DNA from: Clostridia bacterium
GTDB lineage: Bacteria > Bacillota > Clostridia > Christensenellales > Borkfalkiaceae
DNA length: 64,000 nucleotides
Direction: 5' to 3'
Assembly (NCBI GenBank): GCA_017463145.1
Contig: JAFTPR010000001.1
Span: 1-64,000, forward strand
Shown here: piece after piece, positions 50,641-59,562 of the stretch
Position numbering within the stretch: position 1 is the first letter of the stretch
How the letters are laid out: every line of letters starts with the position of its first letter
Notes under the pieces: model-generated
Database searches by the model: none
Seen by the model: only the letters and a program-made list of their open reading frames with translations
What the model was told of the DNA's origin: nothing
Translations under genes and position numbers: made by a program

Positions 50641-52485
50641 ATGTCGAAACATAGTACAGAGGCGGCAGAATTGCCTCGAAAAAAGGAAAGTCACCCGCAC
50701 AACCGTATTCCCGACGTAGAGTGGCTATTTGGCTACGGGGAAACGGAGAAGAAACACAGGGACGGATTTTTGCGTAAGTTGTTACGCAGGGATTGGTGGA
50801 AGCTTGTCTATACCACGCTTATCTATCTTTTGCAAGCTTCTCCGGCATTTTTGATGCCGCTCATCACCAGCGACGTAATCGACGTTGTTACGTATCGCCC
50901 TGACGGATATCTTATGCGCATTTTGATTGACGGGATTATTCTGTTTGTCATTATCGCGCAGAACGTTCCCACGACGGCTTGGCGCTCGTCCATTATCAAT
51001 AAGTGGATACGCTCCACCTCAGCGGAGATAAAAAGCGGCGTAATACGTAAACTTTCCCGTCTTTCCATTACCTATCACAAGGAAATAGAGGAAGGTAAGC
51101 TGCAATCGAAGTTCCTTAGGGATATCGAGAGCGTCGAAGCGTACTACCGCGTGGTGTTGGCTTCCTTTGTGCCGTGCCTTGTGGGCGCGGTGGTATCGAC
51201 GGTTATTGCCGTTTTAAAAAGTCCTATTGTCACGTTATTTTTCATTGTAATCGTGCCGCTCAACGTGTTTGTGACGTTGGTGTTCCGTAAGCGTATCCGC
51301 CAGGAAAACCGCTTTTTCAGGCAGGAAAACGAAAAGCTTTCCTCCAAGCTGACCACAACGTTGCAAATGCTTACGCTTACAAAAGCGCACGGTTTGATTG
51401 CCGTAGAGGAACTTGCCGTTGCTAAGCGTATCGATTCCGTTACGCAGGCGGGATTAAAAGTGGATAAGACAACCGCGTGGTTCGGTTCGTTTATGTGGGT
51501 CGTCAGTCAACTGCTGTCAGCCGGGTGCTTGTTCTTTTGCGTGTTCCTCACAATCAAAGGTGTCATTTCGATTGGCGAAGTGGTGCTGTTTCAAAGCCTG
51601 TTTTCCACGATTAACGGTAACGTGTCCGCATTGATTGGGTTGTATCCTACGTTGATGGCGGGGCAGGAAGCGGTGCGTTCCCTTTCGGAGATCGTGTGCG
51701 CAGACGAGTTAGAACGGGACGATGCTACGCGCCGAACGGGCAAGATAAAGGGCAAAGTTGATTTCGATTCTGTTTCCTATCGCTATCCCGGAGAAACAAA
51801 AGAGGTGGTAAAGGACTTCAACCTGCACGTGGCTAAGGGTGAAAGGATTGCCATCGTCGGCGCGTCGGGGTCGGGAAAAAGTACGATTATGAATCTCATT
51901 ATCGGATTGCTTTCTCCCACGTCGGGACAGATTAGAATAGACAACCAACCGCTTGAAGAGTTGTCTTTGCAGGAATATCGCCATTACATATCCGTCGTAC
52001 CGCAAAACAGTATACTCTTTTCGGGTACGATCCGTGAAAATATCACGTACGGATTGGAAAGATACAGCGAAAGGGATTTATTGAAAGCGGTAGAGGACGC
52101 GGATATCAACGAGTTCTTGCCCTCGTTGCCCAATGGGCTTGATTCGCAGGTGGGCGAACACGGGGATAAACTTTCGGGTGGACAAAAACAGCGTGTATCC
52201 ATTGCACGGGCGCTTTTGAGAGATCCCAAAATTCTCATACTCGACGAGGCGACCTCCGCTCTTGATAACCTTGCCGAGTATCACGTACAAAAGGCGATTG
52301 ATACACTTGTGAAAGAACGTACAACGTTTATCGTCGCGCATAGACTTTCAACAATACGCAACGCCGATAGGATTGTCGTTATGGAAGAGGGACGTATGGT
52401 GGAAATGGGTACGTATGAGGAGTTGATTGCCCTCGGCGGAAAATTCAGCGAGCTGGATCGGCTCAACCAAATCAATCAGCAGTAA
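50641..52485 (+). CDS. ABC transporter half-protein (permease-ATPase fusion)
   Basis: A 614-residue exporter-type half-transporter: six membrane segments in about residues 55-350, then an ATPase domain. Walker A GASGSGKS is at residues 407-414, the signature LSGGQKQR at 511-518, Walker B ILILDEATSALD follows and VAHRLSTIRNAD is the H-loop. It probably works as a homodimer exporting a drug, lipid or peptide. ATG 50641 has AGGAGG before it; the frame extends to 50515 but that part overlaps the promoter. A terminator follows. Confidence 0.92.
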   Translation: MSKHSTEAAELPRKKESHPHNRIPDVEWLFGYGETEKKHRDGFLRKLLRRDWWKLVYTTLIYLLQASPAFLMPLITSDVIDVVTYRPDGYLMRILIDGIILFVIIAQNVPTTAWRSSIINKWIRSTSAEIKSGVIRKLSRLSITYHKEIEEGKLQSKFLRDIESVEAYYRVVLASFVPCLVGAVVSTVIAVLKSPIVTLFFIVIVPLNVFVTLVFRKRIRQENRFFRQENEKLSSKLTTTLQMLTLTKAHGLIAVEELAVAKRIDSVTQAGLKVDKTTAWFGSFMWVVSQLLSAGCLFFCVFLTIKGVISIGEVVLFQSLFSTINGNVSALIGLYPTLMAGQEAVRSLSEIVCADELERDDATRRTGKIKGKVDFDSVSYRYPGETKEVVKDFNLHVAKGERIAIVGASGSGKSTIMNLIIGLLSPTSGQIRIDNQPLEELSLQEYRHYISVVPQNSILFSGTIRENITYGLERYSERDLLKAVEDADINEFLPSLPNGLDSQVGEHGDKLSGGQKQRVSIARALLRDPKILILDEATSALDNLAEYHVQKAIDTLVKERTTFIVAHRLSTIRNADRIVVMEEGRMVEMGTYEELIALGGKFSELDRLNQINQQ

Positions 52486-52490
52486 AGCAA

Positions 52491-52517
52491 AAGCGCCGCT
52501 TGTAAGCGGCGCTTTTT
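52491..52517 (+). terminator. Terminator of the ABC gene
   Basis: AAGCGCCGCTT (52491-52501) pairs with AAGCGGCGCTT (52504-52514), followed by TTT. Confidence 0.85.
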
Positions 52518-52648
52518 CGCGATTAAAACCTTTTTGTCTTTCTGTAAGATATATGCGTTCCCATTGTTTTACCGTTTGTTTATGTCAATCTGCCTCAGAA
52601 CGACTATTCGTATTCCATTATAGCCGCTTCTTTTTTTTACTTTTATAT

Positions 52649-53665
52649 TTACAGTAAGTCGTTGAAAAGTTCGAGGTTGGAAAGCTCTGCTTTCAATTCA
52701 CCTGCCTGTATCTTTTTCACGACCTCCACGATACGGTCGTTAATCGGCGTGGCAACGTCGCATTTTTTGCCCCAAGCGGTGATGACGCCGTTGATGGCTT
52801 CTATCTCGCAGGGTTTGCCTTTTTTGAGGTCTTGCAACATAGACGGTTCGATATTGCGGTGCTTTTTCATGGCAATAGGGATAAGCATGGTTGCAATGAA
52901 ACGTTTACATGCCGATTTGTAGTAGAACAGTTTTGTGATATTTTTTCCTTGTACGGGCGCAAAGGTCGCGCCTGCGGCGTGTCCGACGTCGATGCATTCT
53001 TTCATGCAACGGATTGCCACGTTGCGGGCTTTTTTGTTTCCCGAAACTGCGCCGAACGTACCGCCGATAACAGTACCAAGCCCCGAAAAAGTGGCATTGA
53101 TCAGTAGCTTCGACCACCTCGCGCCGAGAAGATTCTGCTCCTCGTGGACAGGGCACATCAGTTCCAAAAGCGCCTTGACGGTTTTAAACTGTTCGTCTGA
53201 AATGCCTTCCATTTTGCCCATATGGAAGGAGAGGGAATCTACCTCGCTTGTAAGTATGCAAACGCCTGGCTCTTTCAACGTCGCGCCCCATTCCACAACG
53301 CAACCCATTGTACGGTTCGCGCCGACGATTTCGGCTATCTCGGGTTCGGGTAAGCCGTTTTGTAAGGTGACAATCACGCCGTCGTCTTGTAAGAAATCTT
53401 TGAGCATTGTCACCACTTCGCGGTTTTGAAGCTGTTTTGTTAAAAGTAAGATGACGTCGTATTTTCCGCTCATTTGATCGGGCGTGATCGCCTTTACGGG
53501 AACGGTCATTTCCACCGTGCCCGTGATACGCGCGCCACGCTCGTTGAGCGCCTGTACGTGCGCCGCATTGCGGTTGATAAGCTCTATTTCTCTGCCGTTT
53601 TTGGTAATGTATGCGCCGAGTACCGTTCCAAGCGACCCTGCGCCGTAAATAGCATATTTTTTCAT
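52649..53665 (-). CDS. Ketopantoate reductase family protein (PanE/ApbA-like)
   Basis: A 338-residue NADPH-dependent dehydrogenase. The Rossmann motif YGAGSLGTVLGAY is at the N-terminus, followed by LLLTKQLQNREV and VTLQNGLPEPE with the conserved Gln-Asn-Gly; LLGARWSKLLINATFS holds the catalytic Lys and Asn. True PanE makes pantoate for CoA, but no other pan gene is nearby, so the substrate is open. ATG 53665 follows GAGGTG. It is monocistronic with its own promoter. Confidence 0.85.
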   Translation of the reverse strand: MKKYAIYGAGSLGTVLGAYITKNGREIELINRNAAHVQALNERGARITGTVEMTVPVKAITPDQMSGKYDVILLLTKQLQNREVVTMLKDFLQDDGVIVTLQNGLPEPEIAEIVGANRTMGCVVEWGATLKEPGVCILTSEVDSLSFHMGKMEGISDEQFKTVKALLELMCPVHEEQNLLGARWSKLLINATFSGLGTVIGGTFGAVSGNKKARNVAIRCMKECIDVGHAAGATFAPVQGKNITKLFYYKSACKRFIATMLIPIAMKKHRNIEPSMLQDLKKGKPCEIEAINGVITAWGKKCDVATPINDRIVEVVKKIQAGELKAELSNLELFNDLL

Positions 53666-53693
53666 AATAAACACCTCTTGTTAAGATTAAAAA

Positions 53694-53722
53694 AGTATAG
53701 CACAAAATGCGCAAAAATGCAA
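53694..53722 (-). promoter_or_regulatory. Promoter of the PanE-like gene
   Basis: On the - strand: TTGCAT (53722-53717), 17-bp spacer, extended -10 TGCTATACT (TATACT 53699-53694). Confidence 0.75.
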
Positions 53723-53895
53723 GCCTTTGCGAAAATAAATCAGATATTTAAATTTTTATTGGTTGTTTGTAACTATAATTCTACTATACTTTTTGCAGAA
53801 AGTATAGCTATTTACAGCCATATTTTTCTTGTGTGAGGCACATCGAAGTTTAAAAAAACATATAATGCAGGGACAATATATGTGGAGGTGTGGGT

Positions 53896-54387
53896 ATGGA
53901 ACATAACGAATATCCGAATTTTGCGGCGCTGTTTTGGCGCCGACCCGACGCGCATGCAAAGGTTCTGGGGAGTGGAGAATATCCCGAAATCGCAGGTACG
54001 GTCCGCTTTTACCGTACTCGTTACGGTACGTTTGTAATTACGGAAATGAAGGGTTTGCCTACCGATAGCGGGAGTTGTAAGGGGGAGATTTTCGGGTTTC
54101 ACGTACACGGCGGCGGGGCGTGTAGCGGCAATGAAAACGATCCGTTTGCAAACGCAGGGCAACATTACAATCCGTTGGAGTGCCCGCACCCGTATCACGC
54201 GGGGGATTTACCGCCGCTCTTTGGCGCGGACGGGTATGCGTATGCGGCGTTTTTAACCAACCGTTTCACGGTGAAAGAGATTGTTGGCAAAACGGTGGTT
54301 ATTCATTCTCAACCCGACGATTTCACTTCCCAGCCTGCGGGCAATTCGGGCAGAAAAATCGCTTGCGGAGAAATTTTCGGCAAATAA
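53896..54387 (+). CDS. Cu/Zn superoxide dismutase-like protein, no signal peptide
   Basis: A 163-residue SodC-fold protein. The copper/zinc ligands are all identifiable: His69 and His71 (FHVHGG), His90 (GQHYNP), His98 or His101 with Asp104 (HPYHAGDLP) and His137 (VIHSQPDD). Cys76 and Cys157 can form the usual disulfide, and Arg153 (SGRKIACG) is the channel Arg. Bacterial SodC is normally exported; this one has no signal peptide or lipobox. GGAGGTG precedes ATG 53896. With the superoxide reductase at 6305 it gives two superoxide-removing systems. Confidence 0.88.
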   Translation: MEHNEYPNFAALFWRRPDAHAKVLGSGEYPEIAGTVRFYRTRYGTFVITEMKGLPTDSGSCKGEIFGFHVHGGGACSGNENDPFANAGQHYNPLECPHPYHAGDLPPLFGADGYAYAAFLTNRFTVKEIVGKTVVIHSQPDDFTSQPAGNSGRKIACGEIFGK

Positions 54388-54433
54388 AGTACGCCCCGAA
54401 GCAAAATCTTTTTGCTTCGGGGCGTACTTTTTA
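54386..54433. terminator. Strong bidirectional terminator
   Basis: A perfect 20-bp stem: 54386-54405 pairs with 54411-54430, GC-rich in the middle, with A-run and T-run on the two sides, so it serves both the SOD gene and the converging lipoprotein gene. Confidence 0.9.
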
Positions 54434-54448
54434 ACATAATGAGGGGGA

Positions 54449-55396
54449 TTAGGTAATCTTGGAAATCATATTTGCGCCGTAAGCCCACATATCCGCGTAA
54501 TAGACTTTTGCAACGGCGGTAGCGGGGTCTAAAAGGTCAACAGGTACGCAGGCGTTTTTCACTTGCCCATAAATAGAATTGTACAGTGTAGAAACGTCGT
54601 TGGAGGTTGCGGTGCTTTCAGCCGTCCCATTGGATGTGTAGCCGTAGCTCTCGATTGTGTTGTTGCTTGTGTGCAATTTTGCGAACGTATAGTAGCTGAC
54701 GGTGCAAGCGGCAAACTTTTCAAAATCGAAATTCTTCGCGGTAAGAGCCGTTTTAACGGCAGCGGTATCAGATGTGGCTGCTTGGAAATTGTAGCTATAT
54801 GCAATTTGTGTAGAGTAATCGAATTGCGCAACCGATATACTGTACATGCTACTGTTTTCTGTCGTTGCAACGATAGTCGTTTTAATCGGCTTTTCTTCCG
54901 TGTAATCGTATTCAAAGTATATCTGAATAGGGTTAACCATTTCAAGCTCGTTTACCGTTTGGTGCATTTCAAGGGTAACGTGTACGCCGTTGTCTACAAC
55001 CGTTTTTTGGGCATAAAAGCTGATGTCTGCGTTTTCGACAACCAGCGTATCTTTGTAAATGGTATCGTCGGCAAAGTTATAGCTTTCGGTGGCAAGATAT
55101 TTGGTAAAATATAAAGCAATTCCCGAGCCGCGCAAAACGGACAAGCGTTCGTTTGCATACTCCACCGTATAGTTGGGGGTTGAAAATGCCATAGATTGTA
55201 TGCTCGTATTGCTGTTAAGATTCATCATATCTTCCATTTCCGAAACAGATTCCGTAATGATTGCGTTTGACGAAACCGAGGGCGGCGGGGTTTGCGAACT
55301 GCTTGCGCCGCTATTGCTTTCATTGCACGCAGTCATAAACGAGAAAGTAAGGATGAAAAGCAATATAGACGTGAAAGGTTTGGTAAAAGATTTCAT
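54449..55396 (-). CDS. Lipoprotein of unknown function (315 aa)
   Basis: A secreted lipoprotein starting MKSFTKPFTSILLFILTFSF with lipobox MTAC. After a Ser/Pro-rich linker (SSSQTPPPSVSSNA) comes a beta-rich, Thr/Ser/Tyr-rich domain without recognised motifs. ATG 55396 has AAGGAGTG before it and lies downstream of a good promoter. The open frame continues upstream through the tRNA-Ser gene, which is not coding. The composition suits an extracellular surface protein. Confidence 0.8.
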   Translation of the reverse strand: MKSFTKPFTSILLFILTFSFMTACNESNSGASSSQTPPPSVSSNAIITESVSEMEDMMNLNSNTSIQSMAFSTPNYTVEYANERLSVLRGSGIALYFTKYLATESYNFADDTIYKDTLVVENADISFYAQKTVVDNGVHVTLEMHQTVNELEMVNPIQIYFEYDYTEEKPIKTTIVATTENSSMYSISVAQFDYSTQIAYSYNFQAATSDTAAVKTALTAKNFDFEKFAACTVSYYTFAKLHTSNNTIESYGYTSNGTAESTATSNDVSTLYNSIYGQVKNACVPVDLLDPATAVAKVYYADMWAYGANMISKIT

Positions 55397-55424
55397 TTGG
55401 TTGTCACTCCTTATTTTTTTGATT

Positions 55425-55453
55425 ATTTTATCATATAAATACGCACTTGTCAA
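55425..55453 (-). promoter_or_regulatory. Promoter of the 315-aa lipoprotein
   Basis: On the - strand: TTGACA (55453-55448), 17-bp spacer, TAAAAT (55430-55425). Confidence 0.8.
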
Positions 55454-55544
55454 TACTTTTATGAAAAAATTTTCCAATTTCGCGTTTCGCTCCTCGCGCG
55501 AACCCCCGATAATGCGGGGTTTCTTCTTACCCTCGTTCCCCTCC

Positions 55545-55583
55545 AAACAAAAAAAGACGGACTGTATCCGTCTTTTTTGTTTG
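55545..55583 (-). terminator. tRNA-Ser terminator
   Basis: GACGG (55556-55560) and CCGTC (55568-55572) with flanking A/T runs form a stem; reading on the - strand it ends in TTTTTTTG just behind the tRNA. Another hairpin, AACCCC/GGGGTT near 55501-55522, lies between it and the lipoprotein promoter. Confidence 0.8.
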
Positions 55584-55670
55584 GCGCAGGAAGAGGGATT
55601 CGAACCCCCGTGGGCTTTCACCCAAACGGTTTTCAAGACCGCCTCGTTATGACCGCTTCGATATTCCTGC
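55582..55670 (-). tRNA. tRNA-Ser(UGA)
   Basis: On the - strand the gene runs from 55670 to 55585 plus an encoded CCA (55584-55582). Acceptor arms GCAGGAA and TTCCTGC pair, the discriminator is G as expected for Ser, the anticodon loop CTTGAAA gives anticodon UGA, a long variable arm is present, and TTCGAAT is the T loop. A consensus promoter lies upstream, beyond a partial copy of the same tRNA. Confidence 0.93.
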
Positions 55671-55809
55671 ATAGGTTGTTTGTTGTTTTTTTACGGCTGT
55701 CGCCGTCCAAACGGTTTGACGCTCGCGTGGCTCGCTATTCCGTCGGACTTCGTCCTCCTTACACGACACGCTCGTTATGACCGCTTCGATATTCCTGCAT
55801 AGGTTGTTT
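55643..55809. repeat. 39-bp direct repeat of the tRNA-Ser 5' half and upstream flank
   Basis: The 39 bases at 55643-55681 are repeated exactly at 55771-55809. Each copy holds tRNA positions 1-28 plus 11 bp upstream. The 89 bp between them contain ACGGCTGTCGCCGT beside a T-run and a short AAACCGTTTGG-like match to the tRNA anticodon region. This can be a failed tandem tRNA duplication or a scar of integration and excision. Confidence 0.85.
55771..55798 (-). pseudogene. tRNA-Ser 5' fragment (positions 1-28)
   Basis: The first 28 nt of tRNA-Ser(UGA), acceptor 5' strand and D arm, with nothing of the rest of the tRNA behind it except an 11-nt match near 55710. It lies between the promoter and the intact tRNA, so it is transcribed in the leader of the precursor. 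Confidence 0.8.
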
Positions 55810-55825
55810 AAAGTTAAGCATATGT

Positions 55826-55854
55826 ATTATACGCCAATTTAGAGGAAATGTCAA
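55826..55854 (-). promoter_or_regulatory. tRNA-Ser promoter
   Basis: On the - strand: TTGACA (55854-55849), 17-bp spacer, TATAAT (55831-55826), a perfect consensus. Confidence 0.9.
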
Positions 55855-55965
55855 TGAAAAATGCCGTTGAAACGTTCAAAATAAAAAAATATTATAATTA
55901 CTCCCGTAATATATGTGCAAAAATTTGATTTTTGTGTTATAATGGTGCTGTAAAAGGAGTATGCT

Positions 55966-57822
55966 ATGCGTTTTTTGGGTAATAAGGCGAGAATGCTTGA
56001 AAATATAGCTTCGGTGCTTACGGATAAAAATATCGAGGGGGCAGTTTTTTGCGACTTGTTCGCAGGTTCGGGAGCGGTTGGCGATTATTTTAAAGATCGT
56101 TTTTCCGTTATTTCCAACGATTGCTTGTACAGTTTGAGTGTTATCAACCGAGCGAAGCTGGAAAATGCGCGCGCGCCCGAGTTTGCGGCGTTTCGCAGAA
56201 AATACAAAGTCGATCCGTTTACTTATTTCAACAATAAAACGTATGAATTCAATCTGCAATATTTTGTTACGGGCAACTATTCACCTCGTGGCGGCAGAAG
56301 ATATTTCACGGAAGAAAACGCCATAAAAATAGACGGTATCCGTCTGGATATCGAGGGCTTATATCAAAAGCAGCTTTTAAGCGAGCAAGAACGTATATTC
56401 CTGATTGCTTCGCTTTTGGAAAGCGTGATGGGTATTTCCAATACCACGGGTACGTACGAAGCCTTTTTAAAAAATTGGGACAAGCGGGCTTGCAAGCCGT
56501 TAGAGCTTGCGCCGATTACCGTCAACGAGGTGGAGGGCTTACAACAAAACGCCGTGTACAACACGGATAGTAATGAGTTGATTCGCCGTATCGAGGGGGA
56601 TATTTTATATATCGATCCCCCGTACACCGTCACCGATTACAGTTCCGCTTATCACGTTTTGGAGAGCATTGCAAAGTACGATTACCCGGTTGTTTCAGGT
56701 ATTACGGGACGTAGAAAGGAGAATGGCAAAAAGTCTAAATATACCCGCAGAGAACAGGCGCTCAAAAACTTTGAGGACTTGTTCCGTCAGGCGAATTTTA
56801 AACACGTATTGATCAGTTATAGCACGCAGGGATTGGTGTCGGTTGCGGAATTGAAAGCGCTTGCTTCGCGCTTTGCCGTAAACGGCGAGGTCGATATTTA
56901 CGAGTTTCCGTTCCGAGAATACAAAAATATCCGTTCGAGTAAAAAGGGCGACGATTTAAAAGAGCTTGTCATTTACTTTGAAAAGGACAGAGAAATACTG
57001 CGTTCACCGCTTAATTATACGGGTAGTAAGTACGGTATTTTTCACGAAATAACCAAGGTATTTCCCAAGCATATTTCTACGTTTGTGGACGCTATGGCGG
57101 GCGCGTTTAACGTGGGTGTGAATGTGGTTGCGGACAAGGTCGTATACAATGAATTTTTGCCGCATACGTACGATATTATCGAGTTTTTGTTGCAAGATAA
57201 CAAACAAGCCGTAATCGATAAGGTGGAAGAGATTGTGCAAGCGTACGGCATGCAAAAGGGAAATAAAGAGGCGTATATGCGTTTGCGGGCGGATTACAAC
57301 GCCACGAAAGACGTATACAAGCTGTTCGTTTTGCATATGTACTGCTTCCAAAACCAAATGCGATTCAACGGCAAATTAGAGTTTAATACGCCTGTAGGGA
57401 ATTGTTCGTACAATGAAACGCTGACCGAACGTATTTTGAAATTTGCGCCCAAGACGGCGTGCTTCGAGTTGAAAAAAGGCTCATATGCGGATATAGATCT
57501 TAAAACGTTGGATAAAGATACGGTGTTTTATTTCGACCCGCCGTACTTTATTACAAGTGCGACGTATAACGATGGGAAACGAGGGTTTATCGGTTGGAAC
57601 GCAGAGGAGGAAACGCGGCTTTTGGAATACTTATCGTTGTTGAATGATAAGGGCTTCAAGTTTATTTTATCAAACGTGTTGCAACACAACGACGCAAGCA
57701 ATCATCTGCTGAAAGAATGGATAAAAACGCATAACTTTTATTGTAAAGATATTGGACAGGTTGGCGCAAAAAATGCGCGTAACGAAGTACTGATTACAAA
57801 TTTTGATTGGAGAGATAATTAA
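55966..57822 (+). CDS. Fused two-domain adenine-specific DNA methyltransferase (M.FokI-like)
   Basis: A 618-residue protein made of two Dam-type (D12 class) N6-adenine methylase domains. Domain 1 has FLGNKARMLENI, SAM motif DLFAGSGAVG (residues 30-39) and catalytic DPPY at 217-220. Domain 2 starts at about residue 349 with LNYTGSKYGIF, DAMAGAFNVG near 375 and DPPYF at 524. Such double methylases protect both strands of an asymmetric target, as in type IIS systems. The next gene, an HNH nuclease overlapping by one base, is the likely restriction partner. AAAGGAG precedes the ATG. Its location beside a disturbed tRNA-Ser suggests horizontal acquisition. Confidence 0.88.
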   Translation: MRFLGNKARMLENIASVLTDKNIEGAVFCDLFAGSGAVGDYFKDRFSVISNDCLYSLSVINRAKLENARAPEFAAFRRKYKVDPFTYFNNKTYEFNLQYFVTGNYSPRGGRRYFTEENAIKIDGIRLDIEGLYQKQLLSEQERIFLIASLLESVMGISNTTGTYEAFLKNWDKRACKPLELAPITVNEVEGLQQNAVYNTDSNELIRRIEGDILYIDPPYTVTDYSSAYHVLESIAKYDYPVVSGITGRRKENGKKSKYTRREQALKNFEDLFRQANFKHVLISYSTQGLVSVAELKALASRFAVNGEVDIYEFPFREYKNIRSSKKGDDLKELVIYFEKDREILRSPLNYTGSKYGIFHEITKVFPKHISTFVDAMAGAFNVGVNVVADKVVYNEFLPHTYDIIEFLLQDNKQAVIDKVEEIVQAYGMQKGNKEAYMRLRADYNATKDVYKLFVLHMYCFQNQMRFNGKLEFNTPVGNCSYNETLTERILKFAPKTACFELKKGSYADIDLKTLDKDTVFYFDPPYFITSATYNDGKRGFIGWNAEEETRLLEYLSLLNDKGFKFILSNVLQHNDASNHLLKEWIKTHNFYCKDIGQVGAKNARNEVLITNFDWRDN

Positions 57823-59198
57823 TGGCGCAAACACTTGTTGTTCAAGAAAGATTTGTTCAGGCGCTGGGTAAAGAGTGCAATGCGAAAATTTTAAGAAGCC
57901 GCGGTTATCAATCGCCTGCGGCGTTTTTGCAAGCGATAATCGACAAGCTAAACAATGAGTTTGCGTTTTTGAACATAAGCGGTTTCAGATATTGTCAAAA
58001 CAAGGCGGAACGCGAAGGGTACGGACAGTACGGCGGTTTTGTGTACGGTACGGATTTGCCGTACGAGAAAGTAACGGTGTATTTCACGCCGATTGAGTCC
58101 AAACAAGGCAACGTAATCATTGAGCAGAGTTTAATGCCTACCATTTGCAAACAAATGGAAAAAGATATTGCCTTTTTATCGGATGAACGGTATAAAAATA
58201 TCGTTTTGCTTACGTCGAAAATCAACGAGGAAAATAAAGTACCCGTCACGTACAACAAAATGCAAATGGACGTGAATAGCTTAAATACGTTGCATTTCGA
58301 CGTAATTCCGTTTTTCCCGATTAAAAATCTTTCAACGGACACGCGGTTTTGTTCCTTAACGGAATATTTGGATATGTCCGAGTATCTGCAAAAGAAAGCG
58401 AAAAACAACGCGCAAACGCAATATTTACGCGTCGAGGACGGCGTTTTGTATGGCGATTGTTTAACGAGTCAAATGCAAGGGGAGTTTCAAAAATCCTTTT
58501 GTTTCCGTTTCCTTACCGCAATGTTTGCGGGCGGCAGCAGCTATAAATACAGTATAGCGGGCATAACGGAACGTATGCAAAAGCTGGACAATCAGTTTGA
58601 GAATCTCAAAAAATTTATAGCGTATGCCAATGCAACGCCGATTATGAATTTTGCGCTCGGCTCGTTCGAGGACGATACGGTAGAAAGCGACGAAGAGGTA
58701 CAGGATATCTCGGATATGCACCGCCCGCCCGAAAAGGCGACAAGTAGTAGCGGACGTAAACGTTTCAAAACGCAGAAGCGAATTAAGGACGCCGTTTTGG
58801 AAGCGGCAGACTTCTACTGCGATTGCGACGATAAAAGACATTTTTATTTCGAGTCCTCGGATTATACCCGTTACGTGGAAGGACATCATATCGTGCCAAT
58901 GAATAGGCAAGAAGAACTTTGGCGCGACGAGGGTATAAATATCGATATTACAAGCAATCTCGTGCCGCTTTGTCCCAACTGTCATACCCAAATACATAGG
59001 GGGAGCAGACAAGCGAGAATAGAGGTGCTCAGCGAGATATTCACACGGAATAAAGCGCGGTTGCATCTTTTTAAATCGGACTTGACTTTGGTGCTTTTGG
59101 CTTCGTATTACAATATCGGTCTTTCGGATGAGGAGGAAGAATATTGGCTGAAAAAGTCGCAAAAGAGGGTGGAAGACAAAGCGAATAAAAAGCTTTAA
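57822..59198 (+). CDS. HNH restriction endonuclease, probable type IIS
   Basis: A 458-residue protein. The C-terminal HNH nuclease shows CDCD near residue 331, VEGHHIVPMN near 352, then SNLVPLCPNCHTQIH near 378-392: catalytic His, Asn and His plus a two-CxxC zinc knuckle. The N-terminal 300 residues have no familiar motif and probably recognise DNA. The ATG overlaps the methylase stop by one base (TAATG). The pairing with a double-headed adenine methylase implies an asymmetric site, but the target sequence cannot be predicted. It could alternatively be a modification-dependent nuclease. Confidence 0.8.
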   Translation: MAQTLVVQERFVQALGKECNAKILRSRGYQSPAAFLQAIIDKLNNEFAFLNISGFRYCQNKAEREGYGQYGGFVYGTDLPYEKVTVYFTPIESKQGNVIIEQSLMPTICKQMEKDIAFLSDERYKNIVLLTSKINEENKVPVTYNKMQMDVNSLNTLHFDVIPFFPIKNLSTDTRFCSLTEYLDMSEYLQKKAKNNAQTQYLRVEDGVLYGDCLTSQMQGEFQKSFCFRFLTAMFAGGSSYKYSIAGITERMQKLDNQFENLKKFIAYANATPIMNFALGSFEDDTVESDEEVQDISDMHRPPEKATSSSGRKRFKTQKRIKDAVLEAADFYCDCDDKRHFYFESSDYTRYVEGHHIVPMNRQEELWRDEGINIDITSNLVPLCPNCHTQIHRGSRQARIEVLSEIFTRNKARLHLFKSDLTLVLLASYYNIGLSDEEEEYWLKKSQKRVEDKANKKL

Positions 59199-59240
59199 AC
59201 GCATACCTGCCCCCTTTAAACGTAAAAAACAGAGAAAATA

Positions 59241-59272
59241 GCCCCGCTTTTGCCAAACGGCAAAAGCGGGGC
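59241..59272. terminator. Terminator between the HNH gene and the RHH gene
   Basis: GCCCCGCTTTTGCC (59241-59254), loop AAAC, GGCAAAAGCGGGGC (59259-59272). A moderate U-run (TATTTTCT) follows on the - strand; on the + strand the tail is poor. Confidence 0.75.
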
Positions 59273-59280
59273 GTGTTCTA

Positions 59281-59484
59281 TTATTGAATGTCAAGCTCGG
59301 GCGGTACGTCTATCTCGTCGGAAACGTATTTCCCGTTCTTTTTACGCTGTCGTACACACTCTGAAAGCAGGTATTCTATTTGTCCGTTGACCGAACGAAA
59401 ATCGTCCTCTGCCCACGAAGCAATCGCTTCGTACAGCTTGGGGGATAACCGCAAGGGGACTTGTTTTTTTTGGTTGTCGTTCAT
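59281..59484 (-). CDS. Arc-type ribbon-helix-helix protein
   Basis: A 67-residue DNA-binding protein. [20 protein letters not shown] provides the beta strand and first helix, and [19 protein letters not shown] the second helix of an Arc/MetJ-like fold. In Firmicutes such a gene regularly follows an SPFH-domain gene, as here (78 bp gap on the same strand). It may regulate that gene or interact with its product; no toxin gene is adjacent. Confidence 0.82.
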   Translation of the reverse strand: MNDNQKKQVPLRLSPKLYEAIASWAEDDFRSVNGQIEYLLSECVRQRKKNGKYVSDEIDVPPELDIQ

Positions 59485-59562
59485 TGTTTTGTACCTGCCT
59501 TTTCATTCGGTTTTTTTTGCGTTCCCAAGGAATGCATTACGGCGTACGCCGTAAAAGCTTTA

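Noticed and set aside
55397..55672. N-terminal extension of the 315-aa lipoprotein to 55672
   Set aside because: The extension translates the tRNA-Ser gene and its terminator; the signal peptide begins at 55396 with a good SD.
55643..55809. Prophage or integrative element at tRNA-Ser
   Set aside because: The repeat copies are only 89 bp apart and no integrase is present; at most a scar.
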